Source: Hyphomicrobiaceae bacterium (GTDB taxonomy: Bacteria > Pseudomonadota > Alphaproteobacteria > Rhizobiales > HXMU1428-3). From it: a stretch of DNA of 6,472 nt. The notes beneath the pieces were generated by a model. That model was not told the DNA's origin, made no database searches, and saw only the letters and a program-made list of their open reading frames with translations. Below, one piece after another: positions 1 through 5,872 of this stretch. Made by a program: the position numbers and the translations under genes. Every line of letters starts with the position of its first letter. The first letter of the stretch is position 1. The stretch spans positions 1-6,472 of the forward strand of contig JANQQH010000523.1 in assembly GCA_028285025.1 (NCBI GenBank), read 5' to 3'.

Positions 1-636
1 GACAATCTTGATGCCTATGACGGTGACACCCATTACCAAGCCCATTATAATGAGGTCAATGCGGCGAACATTGACGCCGGTTGCAGCGGCATACTCGGTA
101 TCAAATGCTACTAGCGTCATCGGACGACGGAACATATATGTCAGGGCAACAGCAAGCGCTCCACCTATGGTGATTACGATTGCATCCTGCAACAGCATGC
201 CGGCTGTCGAGCCAAGCAAGAAGCTCTCGATACCTGCCTGACGCCCAACTGACATCGACTGAATGAAGGTGAGCAGTACGACACCTACGCCAAAGAAGAC
301 CGAGAGAACCGCACCAATTGCAGCATCTTGGGAAAGACGCGTTGAGCGAGAAATCCATTCGACTATTATGAACCCCAGCGACGCACTAATGGCTGCACCA
401 GCTAGCAATCCGATGAGATTTCGCCCATCGCTACCTATTGCGACCATGATCATGAAAGCAACTGCTATGCCGGGTAGTGTCGCGTGAGCAATTGCATCTG
501 ATACGAGGGCACGTTTGCGCAGGAACAGGAACGTCCCAGCAGCACCAGCGGCAAAACCAAGAAGTGCTGCGCCTACCGTAACCAGAGCCGCGTTATAACC
601 CGCGTTCAATAGAAGAGCGTCAAGGAAAGCGCTCAT
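1..636 (-). CDS. Metal ABC transporter permease (MntC/SitC/TroC type), 3' end cut off
   Basis: This is the inner-membrane channel subunit of a metal-uptake ABC transporter. The frame is open from the ATG at 636 to the window edge, giving 212 residues starting MSAFLDALLLNAG; family members usually have about 280 or more, so the C-terminus is missing. The protein is very hydrophobic, with segments near residues 15-39, 54-68, 74-92, 105-125, 148-169 and 194-211. The family signature FLRKRALVSDAIAHATLPG is at 38-56. A cytoplasmic coupling-type loop, FDTEYAAATGVN, is at 178-189. The start codon overlaps the stop of the upstream ATPase (ATGA, 4 bp), which implies translational coupling. A second permease may follow beyond the edge, as in sitABCD/troABCD operons (inference). 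Seven of its 21 isoleucine codons are ATA, unlike the plus-strand genes here. The metal cannot be told from the permease alone. Confidence 0.93.
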   Translation of the reverse strand, partial: MSAFLDALLLNAGYNAALVTVGAALLGFAAGAAGTFLFLRKRALVSDAIAHATLPGIAVAFMIMVAIGSDGRNLIGLLAGAAISASLGFIIVEWISRSTRLSQDAAIGAVLSVFFGVGVVLLTFIQSMSVGRQAGIESFLLGSTAGMLLQDAIVITIGGALAVALTYMFRRPMTLVAFDTEYAAATGVNVRRIDLIIMGLVMGVTVIGIKIV

Positions 637-1469
637 GCGGTTTGTGGTAGCTTTGCCCCACCCCTCTCAAGACAAAGCTGTTCTATATGTGTTGTTGCTA
701 GGCGTCCTCCATAGGTTGCCTGCAGGTTCTCGCTTGTGAACGTTCTTGCGACTGATCCTTCAGCGACCTTGCGGACATTGATAAGGAAAACATGATCGAA
801 ATATTCGTTGACCGTTGCCAGGTCGTGGTGAACTGCGATTACAGCTTTGCGTTCGGCTTTAAGGCTTTTGAGAACATCGATGATGGTCCGTTCTGTCGCA
901 GCGTCAACACCAGAGAGTGGCTCATCAAGCAAATAAAGATCTGCATCCTGCGCTAGAGCACGGGCAATGAAAACACGCTGCTGTTGACCACCGGACAACT
1001 GTCCGATCTGTCGATCTGCAAAATCCGCCATAGCGACCCGATCAAGACAGGTGCGGGGGATCTCGCGGTGCTTGCCTGTGATCCAGCCGAGCAACCCAAC
1101 CTTGCGATAGATTCCCATCAGCACTACATCGATCACAGTGGTTGGAAAATCCCAGTCGACGCTTGCTCTTTGTGGTACGTAAGCCATCTTATGACGCGCC
1201 TGGTTTAACGGAAGTCCAAACATTCTGACGTCGCCTGACAGTCGTGGGACGATGTCTAGTGACGACTTTAGTAGCGTTGATTTGCCAGCTCCGTTTGGCC
1301 CAATGATAGCAGACATAGATTGCGCCGGAAAAGTTGCGTCTACAGAAAAAACAGCAGGTTTCTGGCCGTAGGAAACCGTCACACCTCGTAATGTCAATGG
1401 GCTAGACGATACATCTGGTTGCGGCACAACATGTCCATCTATCGCTTTGAGATTAAGAGTGTTAGTCAT
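633..1469 (-). CDS. Metal ABC transporter ATP-binding protein (MntB/SitB/TroB type)
   Basis: This is the cytoplasmic ATPase that powers metal import through the adjacent permease. It has 278 residues, slightly above the usual ~250 because of an N-terminal lead of about 25 residues before the fold. Visible motifs are Walker A GPNGAGKST (57-65), Q-loop YVPQ (97-100), signature LSGGQ (158-162), Walker B LYLLDEP with catalytic Glu183, D-loop SGVD (186-189) and the switch His215 in VHHD. The stretch VDWDFPTTVIDVVLMG after the Q-loop is typical of Mn/Zn/Fe-chelate ATPases of this group. The ATG at 1469 is preceded by AAGGA about 10 bases upstream. It lies 93 bp downstream of the binding-protein gene and overlaps the permease start by 4 bp. 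No key catalytic residue is missing, so the protein should be active. Confidence 0.95.
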   Translation of the reverse strand: MTNTLNLKAIDGHVVPQPDVSSSPLTLRGVTVSYGQKPAVFSVDATFPAQSMSAIIGPNGAGKSTLLKSSLDIVPRLSGDVRMFGLPLNQARHKMAYVPQRASVDWDFPTTVIDVVLMGIYRKVGLLGWITGKHREIPRTCLDRVAMADFADRQIGQLSGGQQQRVFIARALAQDADLYLLDEPLSGVDAATERTIIDVLKSLKAERKAVIAVHHDLATVNEYFDHVFLINVRKVAEGSVARTFTSENLQATYGGRLATTHIEQLCLERGGAKLPQTA

Positions 1470-1562
1470 AAGATATTGTTCCTTTTTTTACTATAAGACA
1501 TAACAAAGTCCTAACTGTTTTAAACGTTATAAAGCAGCCATGTCCTGCAAGATGGTATCTCC

Positions 1563-2543
1563 TCAAGACAACTTATCTTGCATTCCTTGCTTGGGTGCTA
1601 TCCCCCCAAGTGCACGAGTAATTGTCGTGGCATTATGGTCGATCATACCAATATAGGTGCCTTCATAGGTGCCAGGTTCACCCATTGCGTCGGAGAAAAG
1701 TTCCCCTCCGATTTTCACCTCATGACCCTTTGCTGCTGCCCCTTCAATTAACGCGCGAATGTTGCGATCAGAAACTGAGGTTTCAACAAAAACGGCCCTA
1801 ATTTTGCGCTTTACAAGCAGATCGACAAGCTCTCCGATCCGTTTTAGTCCCGCTTCGCTTTCTGTAGAAATTCCCTGAATGCCAATGACCTCAAAACCAT
1901 AGGCGCTACCGAAATAATTGAATGCGTCATGGGATGAAAGGACGACACGACTTTCCGTAGGTACAGAAGAGAGCGTTTCAGTCGTATAGCGTGAGAGGTC
2001 ACGAACCTTTTCAAGATAAGTTTTCGCATTTTTAAAAAATATTTTTTTTGCCTCAGGACGAACTTCAATCATCGCATCGCGGATATTTACAATCACGCGT
2101 GACCAAAGGTTAGGGTTCATCCACAGATGGGGATCGTAGCGTCCTTTATAGTCTTTTGAACCTATCAAGAGGTTTTGTGGTACATCTTCAGCCACGGCCA
2201 CAACCTTCTTGGATTTACCAAGTTTGAGTAAAAAATCTTCCATCTGGGCTTCAAGATAAAGACCGTTCCATAACACAAGATCGGCGTTAGATGTTGCAAC
2301 AATATCTGTTCTTGTTTGGCGATAAGCATGTGGGTCCACACCGGCCCCCATAAGGGTTTTCACTTTGACCTGATCACCCCCGATCTGACGAACGGCGTCA
2401 GCTATCATGCTAGTCGTGGCTACCACAGTAAATTGACTTGAGGCTTTTGATTTATCTCCCGCGAATGCGCCAATCGTAGAAAGAGCAAGGAAAAAAATAC
2501 CCGTAAGCGCACTTAAAAAAGAACTTCTATTACAAACAAACAT
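1563..2543 (-). CDS. Periplasmic metal-binding protein of ABC transporter (TroA/SitA-like, cluster A-I)
   Basis: This protein captures a divalent metal in the periplasm and delivers it to the permease encoded downstream. From the ATG at 2543 it has 326 residues. A signal peptide runs through the hydrophobic stretch FLSALTGIFFLALSTIGAFA, probably cut at AFA|GDK. Expected family ligands are His72 (VDPHAY), His139 (DPHLWM), His205 (SSHDAF) and Asp285 (LFSDAM). This is the TroA-like His3-Asp set rather than the His2-Glu-Asp set of PsaA. The loop before the second ligand lacks the histidine cluster of ZnuA, which argues against a dedicated high-affinity zinc system. The frame also opens further upstream at ATG 2576 and TTG 2582, but those overlap the predicted operator and lie at or before the likely transcription start, so 2543 is preferred (AAAAGG about 10 bases upstream). 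Mn or Fe is the favoured substrate; Zn is possible. Confidence 0.93.
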   Translation of the reverse strand: MFVCNRSSFLSALTGIFFLALSTIGAFAGDKSKASSQFTVVATTSMIADAVRQIGGDQVKVKTLMGAGVDPHAYRQTRTDIVATSNADLVLWNGLYLEAQMEDFLLKLGKSKKVVAVAEDVPQNLLIGSKDYKGRYDPHLWMNPNLWSRVIVNIRDAMIEVRPEAKKIFFKNAKTYLEKVRDLSRYTTETLSSVPTESRVVLSSHDAFNYFGSAYGFEVIGIQGISTESEAGLKRIGELVDLLVKRKIRAVFVETSVSDRNIRALIEGAAAKGHEVKIGGELFSDAMGEPGTYEGTYIGMIDHNATTITRALGGIAPKQGMQDKLS

Positions 2544-2560
2544 AATTGCAAAACCTTTTT

Positions 2561-2581
2561 TGCTATTAATAATCATTCGCA
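2561..2581. promoter_or_regulatory. Fur/Mur-like operator overlapping the ABC operon start site
   Basis: This is a 21-bp imperfect palindrome. On the minus strand it begins TGCGAATGATT and ends AATAGCA, with seven of ten symmetric pairs matching. It lies just downstream of the candidate -10, where a bound repressor would block transcription. The AATAATCATT core seen on the plus strand matches nine of ten bases of the central part of the classical Fur box. Which family member binds (Fur, Mur or Irr) cannot be decided by eye. Confidence 0.4.
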
Positions 2582-2585
2582 ATTA

Positions 2586-2614
2586 ATAGTAAGCATGTTT
2601 TTTCTTAATTGCAA
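2586..2614 (-). promoter_or_regulatory. Candidate promoter of the metal ABC operon
   Basis: Read on the minus strand there is a -35 TTGCAA (2614-2609), a 17-bp spacer and a -10 TACTAT (2591-2586). Each hexamer matches four of six consensus bases. This places the transcription start near 2579, about 35 bases before the chosen ATG. The spacing is ideal, but the hexamers are only moderate. Confidence 0.4.
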
Positions 2615-2631
2615 GTCATTCTTAATTAGAA
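2602..2631. promoter_or_regulatory. Second operator-like repeat region over the -35 of the ABC promoter
   Basis: TTCTTAATT occurs twice in direct orientation (2602-2610 and 2619-2627), and TTCTTAATT/AATTAGAA form an imperfect inverted repeat. The plus-strand core AGTCATTCTTAATTA (2614-2628) resembles AATCATTCGCAATTA at 2571-2585, 43 bp away or about four helical turns. It overlaps the candidate -35 and is consistent with a second site for the same metal-responsive regulator. Confidence 0.3.
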
Positions 2632-2721
2632 AATATGTTAAGGAGCTTTTTTGTGACTAGAAACGCTTTGCTAAGTATTTTTGGCTTGCATTAGCTAAGG
2701 TAAATGTACAGCAACGAATAG

Positions 2722-2883
2722 CTACTATTTGCCCATCTGAAACGCATCTTGAAGATGAGCAGATTAAGACTAGGTTGACCTAATGGAGCTAAAGATGAGT
2801 TCCTACTTGCCGTTACGGCTCAGAATCTCAGGAAACTTGCCAAGCTAAAACCTGAACCATCACCCAAAACACAAACGGTATAA
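2722..2883 (+). pseudogene. Remnant of IS1182-like transposase, C-terminal end only
   Basis: The plus strand encodes LLFAHLKRILKMSRLRLG, a TGA stop (2776-2778), then PNGAKDEFLLAVTAQNLRKL and AKLKPEP, ending at TAA 2881-2883. The pattern FAHLKR...RLRLRG...GA+DEFLLA.TAQNLRKLAKL is the conserved C-terminal end of IS1182-type DDE transposases (recalled, not searched). The internal TGA could be one C-to-T change from CGA (Arg). An upstream TAG at 2719-2721 sits where the family normally continues, and no N-terminal or catalytic part is present. It is therefore a dead fragment with no recognisable terminal inverted repeats. Its place beside the metal ABC operon suggests past insertion or deletion here. 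Confidence 0.7.
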
Positions 2884-2913
2884 CAAAACAGAAAAATAGG
2901 AGGGCAAATAGGT

Positions 2914-3000
2914 ATGAATAAAAAGAATAACCATTAGACCTGGCCCAATAGCCAGGATAAAAAGCCTGACATCCACAAGAAGCTGGCACATGAATAATAA
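2914..3000 (+). pseudogene. Possible decayed small ORF of unknown function
   Basis: A strong AGGAGG (2898-2903) precedes an ATG at 2914 by 10 bases. The frame reads MNKKNNH, then TAG (2935-2937), then TWPNSQDKKPDIHKKLAHE and two TAA codons (2995-3000). It continues AEETKSTKSDRRGYSSS into the end of the DUF2130 gene on the other strand. All three stops could derive from Gln codons (CAG, CAA, CAA) by C-to-T changes. I do not recognise the product. It is either a decayed small hydrophilic protein gene or chance; an intact 7-codon peptide is unlikely to be the real product. Confidence 0.25.
2939..2956. other. Short GC-rich hairpin downstream of the DUF2130 gene
   Basis: CCTGGC and GCCAGG form a perfect 6-bp stem around the 6-base loop CCAATA. 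It lies about 80 bp past the stop of the minus-strand DUF2130 gene. On that strand no T-run follows directly; TTTTT appears only about 14 bases later. It may help end that transcript, but it is not a canonical terminator. Confidence 0.25.
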
Positions 3001-3038
3001 GCGGAAGAGACTAAATCAACAAAATCTGACAGACGTGG

Positions 3039-4217
3039 CTATTCCTCCTCATTGGCTAATAAATCCAACTCTAACCCTTCAATCTGCGGCATAGATTGGC
3101 CGGCGATGCCTTCCAGGTCGCCGTAAAGGCCAACAGTATTATCTATCACCGCTTGGATTTGTTTTTCGCGTTTGGCCCATAGGCGGCCCATGGCGGCGCG
3201 TTCTTTGGCCAGTTCGGTTTGCATGATTTGGAATTGTTCGCAGATGGCTTCGACACGGTGTTTAAACTGACTGCCGGTGAGGTAGTCGTAGACAAGGGCC
3301 ATTTTGTCTTTTTGTCCCGTTTGGGCCAGCCTCGTTTTGGCAATGGCGATGAGAGTTTGGCGGGTGACCATGGCTAAGGGCAAAGCATAGCGCGGGGCGC
3401 AGATGTAAACACCTTCGTAAAATTCAAAGGTGTCAAGCCCGGGGGGTCTGGTTTCTGAAACCAGGATGGCCATTTCAGCGGCTGCGTTGCGTTGGTCGGT
3501 TTTGAGTTTGCCAGTCCATGCGTTGGACCATTTTTTGGTGCGCTTGAGTTCCCACAAGATTGAGCCGGCGGGTTGGCCGGTGGGGGTGATGACGTGTTGT
3601 TGCAGGTCAGCGCCATGGGTCCCTTTGGGGATTTCTTCGATGCGGTCATGGGGGAATTTGGCGACCAGGCTTTCTTCTAAGTGGAGTTCCATTGCCTCGC
3701 CTTGCAATTGTTCTGAGCCCTGGGCGGCTTTTTTTTGCAGCTCTTCAATTTTGCGTTTCATGGACAGGAGCTGTTCGTCTTTTTCTTTCAGCTTTAAGGC
3801 TTGCACTTGTTCGACTTCAGCGTGGATCTTTTTCATGATCTGTTCGCGCTCGGTGGTGATGCGTTTTTCAATAGTGAGGTTAAGCTCGCGCTCTTTGTCT
3901 TCTAGCTGGCGTTGTTTGGCTAGGAACTGAGCTTCTTTTTCTTGGGCTGTTTTCAGCTTTTTTTCGCGCTCTTTGTTCAGTTGCTTGAGCTGTTCAAGCT
4001 GTTTGGTTTTTTCCTCCAGATCGTCATTGAGTTCTGCCTTGATTTGATCACTGGCTTTCTTTTGGACCGCTGCGATTTCTGTTTTTAATTTGGCGGCAAA
4101 CTCTTCCTCTTTGGCAGCAATGAGGGGGGCGGCGATGGTGTCTTCTAATTTAATTTCAGCGCCGCATTCTGGGCAGGTGGTTTTGAGTTTGGTTTTCACG
4201 GGCAGTTTACTCGCCAT
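3039..4217 (-). CDS. DUF2130 domain-containing coiled-coil protein, possibly nuclease-like
   Basis: It has 392 residues and no signal peptide or membrane segment, so it is probably cytoplasmic. The N-terminus holds a single CPEC (Cys15, Cys18), resembling half of a zinc ribbon. Residues ~35-170 form a long, highly charged Lys/Glu/Gln coiled coil. The C-terminal conserved block starts near 173 (GEAMEL) and includes KGTHGAD (198-204) and ILWELKRTKKW (220-230). A Glu177 ... Asp204 ... Glu223-x-Lys225 pattern is compatible with a PD-(D/E)XK nuclease core; this is an inference from spacing, not a demonstrated activity. A second helical segment lies at about 315-355, and the tail is acidic. The ATG at 4217 has AGAGG 6 bases upstream. 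It is divergent from the BLUF gene. The cellular role is unknown to me; coiled coil plus nuclease-like end would fit DNA maintenance. Confidence 0.88.
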   Translation of the reverse strand: MASKLPVKTKLKTTCPECGAEIKLEDTIAAPLIAAKEEEFAAKLKTEIAAVQKKASDQIKAELNDDLEEKTKQLEQLKQLNKEREKKLKTAQEKEAQFLAKQRQLEDKERELNLTIEKRITTEREQIMKKIHAEVEQVQALKLKEKDEQLLSMKRKIEELQKKAAQGSEQLQGEAMELHLEESLVAKFPHDRIEEIPKGTHGADLQQHVITPTGQPAGSILWELKRTKKWSNAWTGKLKTDQRNAAAEMAILVSETRPPGLDTFEFYEGVYICAPRYALPLAMVTRQTLIAIAKTRLAQTGQKDKMALVYDYLTGSQFKHRVEAICEQFQIMQTELAKERAAMGRLWAKREKQIQAVIDNTVGLYGDLEGIAGQSMPQIEGLELDLLANEEE

Positions 4218-4478
4218 TGGGGGCCTCTAGAGCGTTACTTTGTTTAAAGACTTAAAAAGTGAACAAAATAGATCAAAAATCTGTATTGGGTTTTGGGAGA
4301 GCAGGCAAATTTCGATGCAGGTGTTCTTATTTTGTTCTAGTATAATATTGAGGATAAGTCAATTTGAATGGGGTGGCTGTCTTTTTTCTTTTGATAGAGA
4401 TGGGTCAATTTTCTAATTCTTAATGGTTTTGCGTGTATTTTTTAAGTTGAAAACCATTGGTTGAGTAGAGAGGCAAAG
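4218..4478. other. Divergent intergenic region between DUF2130 and BLUF genes
   Basis: This AT-rich spacer must carry the promoters for both flanking genes. A perfect TATAAT lies at 4341-4346 on the plus strand, but no convincing -35 lies 16-18 bp before it and the TGn extension is absent. No clear operator palindrome is visible. Confidence 0.3.
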
Positions 4479-4922
4479 ATGGTATTAAGATTGGTATATT
4501 CTAGTGTAAATTCTGATATGGGCGTCAATGACTCTAAATTGCAGCGATTGCGTGATATTCTTGCCTCTGCTCAAAAGCATAATGGTCAAAATAATGTCAC
4601 TGGGTTTTTGGTGTTTGATGGCACAACTTTTTTGCAGATCCTTGAAGGAGAACGCAAAGATGTGATCGGGACTTATGATCGTATTAAGCTGGATAAGCGC
4701 CATAAAGATATTCATTTGCTGGAAATGACAGATGTTCCGCAGCGTCAATTTGCTGAGTGGCATATGGGTGGATCCATGAGGACGATTGAGGCGCAGGAAA
4801 TTTATTTAAGTCATGGTATTAGTCAGGAAATTAACCTTAAGATGCTTACTGCGGCAAAAATTGTGGCACTTGCGCTTGATTTGCAGGCTTATGAGCAGCA
4901 ACAAAGTCGAGAGAGAGTATAA
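4479..4922 (+). CDS. Short BLUF-domain blue-light photoreceptor
   Basis: BLUF proteins bind FAD and respond to blue light by rearranging hydrogen bonds around the flavin. This one has 147 residues: a BLUF domain at about 1-97 and a C-terminal helical extension with no output enzyme domain, like the short PixD-type proteins that signal through partners. By position against AppA, the key residues are Tyr7 (LVYSS), Asn35 (QKHNGQNNVTG), Gln53 (FLQILEGE), Trp94 and Met96 (EWHMGG). These are the counterparts of AppA Tyr21, Asn45, Gln63, Trp104 and Met106, so photochemistry should be intact. The ATG at 4479 is chosen because AGAGAGG sits 5 bases upstream and the domain begins right there; a TTG at 4461 would add six residues. 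The partner is unknown; its neighbours are DUF2130 (divergent) and bfd (downstream, same strand). Confidence 0.93.
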   Translation: MVLRLVYSSVNSDMGVNDSKLQRLRDILASAQKHNGQNNVTGFLVFDGTTFLQILEGERKDVIGTYDRIKLDKRHKDIHLLEMTDVPQRQFAEWHMGGSMRTIEAQEIYLSHGISQEINLKMLTAAKIVALALDLQAYEQQQSRERV

Positions 4923-5198
4923 GCCTTAAGCCTTGTTTTAACGCTGATAAAGTCATTTGGGGATTGTTTTTAAGGTAAATTCTTGACTCTTTAGATGTTT
5001 CTGGCTTAGTTTTAGTCGATGATCTTGATGTTAGGGCCTTGAACTCTTCCGATTTGGGATGATTTTTTATGTGCTGTTTTTCTTTTGCTGCAGTTGGCGG
5101 TTTTAAAAATTTTCCTTTTTTTGATTTACGATCTGCTTTGGCATGGGTTTGTTACCGTGTGTTTAAGCGGTTGTATTGGCATTAGGCGGGAGATTTTT

Positions 5199-5519
5199 AT
5201 GCTGGTTTGCAGTTGTAATGTTATCACCCGGGCTGATATTGAAGCCGTTATTACCCAATTGTTGGATGAAGATTGCTGGCGCTTAATTGTGCCTGTGCAG
5301 GTTTATCATGCTATGAGCAAACGAGGGAAGTGCTGTGGATGTTTTCCTAATGTGGTTGGGTTAATTGTTGAGGTTACAGAGGCTTATCATCGGCGTCAGG
5401 AAACATGTGAAGCTGAAATTATTTCTTTCATTGAGAAATTAAAAGAAAAACATCATCAGTGTGAAACGGCGCGTATGATTGCGCGGCATCAGAACAGCCA
5501 AATTCGTGTTGCTTCGTGA
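5199..5519 (+). CDS. bfd: Bacterioferritin-associated ferredoxin (2Fe-2S)
   Basis: Bfd docks on bacterioferritin and passes electrons to its haem so that stored Fe(III) is reduced and released. This copy has 106 residues. The N-terminus MLVCSCN matches the family start, and the cluster ligands are Cys4, Cys6, Cys45 and Cys48 (KCCGCFPNVVGL). It has a C-terminal tail of about 40 residues beyond the 64-residue E. coli protein, charged and probably helical (residues ~70-100), containing extra Cys and His. The start is the ATG at 5199, behind GGGAG about 6 bases upstream. The frame stays open upstream to 5085, but that would put a hydrophobic leader before the conserved MxVCxC start, so I reject it. 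It lies upstream of bfr on the same strand, separated by about 350 bp with terminator-like elements, so the two are probably transcribed separately. Confidence 0.88.
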   Translation: MLVCSCNVITRADIEAVITQLLDEDCWRLIVPVQVYHAMSKRGKCCGCFPNVVGLIVEVTEAYHRRQETCEAEIISFIEKLKEKHHQCETARMIARHQNSQIRVAS

Positions 5520-5539
5520 TTTTTAAAGTATCACTTTTT
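5516..5539 (+). terminator. Weak candidate terminator at the end of bfd
   Basis: GTGAT (5516-5520) and ATCAC (5530-5534) form a 5-bp stem around a 9-base AT-rich loop and are followed directly by TTTTT. The stem includes the bfd stop codon. It is short and AT-rich, so termination would be inefficient. Confidence 0.3.
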
Positions 5540-5606
5540 CATTCCTTTAAATTTAAGATAGTTAAGATGGGTTTATTGGTTTGGCATGCATTGTTTGCTG
5601 GGCAAT

Positions 5607-5637
5607 GAGCTTGAGGATTGCAAGATAGCTCTTTTTT
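5607..5637 (+). terminator. Candidate rho-independent terminator after bfd
   Basis: GAGCT (5607-5611) pairs with AGCTC (5627-5631) around a 15-base loop, followed immediately by six T residues (5632-5637). The stem is short, but the T-run placement is right for ending the bfd transcript about 90 bp past its stop and separating it from bfr. Confidence 0.4.
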
Positions 5638-5694
5638 AAAGTGCTAGTAAATTCTTTGGCGCTTTTTTTGCAAACTTAGCATTTAGAGCTGTAC

Positions 5695-5711
5695 TTTATA
5701 ATCATTCTAAT
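5695..5711. promoter_or_regulatory. Irr-box-like site 1 upstream of bfr
   Basis: The sequence TTTATAATCATTCTAAT matches 12 of the 14 defined bases of the iron control element (TTTAGAA-N3-TTCTAAA as recalled), which is bound by the haem-sensing regulator Irr in alphaproteobacteria. It lies 32 bp, about three helical turns, upstream of a second, better copy. Confidence 0.45.
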
Positions 5712-5726
5712 CTATTGTGTCTATAA

Positions 5727-5743
5727 TTTAAAATCATTCTAAA
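5727..5743. promoter_or_regulatory. Irr-box-like site 2 upstream of bfr
   Basis: The sequence TTTAAAATCATTCTAAA matches 13 of 14 defined positions of TTTAGAA-N3-TTCTAAA; the only difference is A for G at position 5. It touches a perfect TATAAT at 5722-5727, so a bound regulator could occlude a promoter there. Repression of bfr by Irr under low iron would fit its storage role. An ordinary Fur-family protein is an alternative binder. Confidence 0.5.
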
Positions 5744-5770
5744 TTAAATGGGTGTCTGTACCCACACTTA

Positions 5771-5800
5771 TTGTCAGATTGAATTGGTTATAGGTATCAA
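5771..5800 (+). promoter_or_regulatory. Candidate bfr promoter
   Basis: TTGTCA (5771-5776, five of six consensus bases) is followed after 18 bp by TATCAA (5795-5800, four of six). This gives a leader of about 65 bases. An alternative -10, TATAAT at 5722-5727, is perfect but has no good -35. The true start cannot be decided from sequence. Confidence 0.3.
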
Positions 5801-5872
5801 ATATTTGTGTTGTAATCGCAATGTCAGTTTTAAAGACCATTTTATAAATAAACGAAATAAAGAGGTGATGCT

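Noticed and set aside
8..487. Plus-strand open frames opposite the permease
   Set aside because: The minus strand carries the complete MntC/SitC signature in an open frame; the plus-strand frames are shadows.
3430..3930. Long plus-strand open frame opposite the DUF2130 gene
   Set aside because: Antisense shadow of a well-supported gene; the translation is low-complexity Ser/Cys-rich with no family features.
4341..4346. Perfect TATAAT upstream of the BLUF gene
   Set aside because: No recognisable -35 at 16-18 bp and no extended -10, in an AT-rich region where such hexamers occur by chance; not called as a promoter.
5149..5177. TTGTTA-N17-TGTATT as bfd promoter
   Set aside because: Both hexamers match only four of six bases and the leader would be very short; too weak to list.
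5085..5198. Upstream in-frame extension of the bfd gene by 38 hydrophobic residues
   Set aside because: The Bfd family starts with MxVCxC, and the ATG at 5199 has its own ribosome binding site; the extension is AT-rich open frame only.
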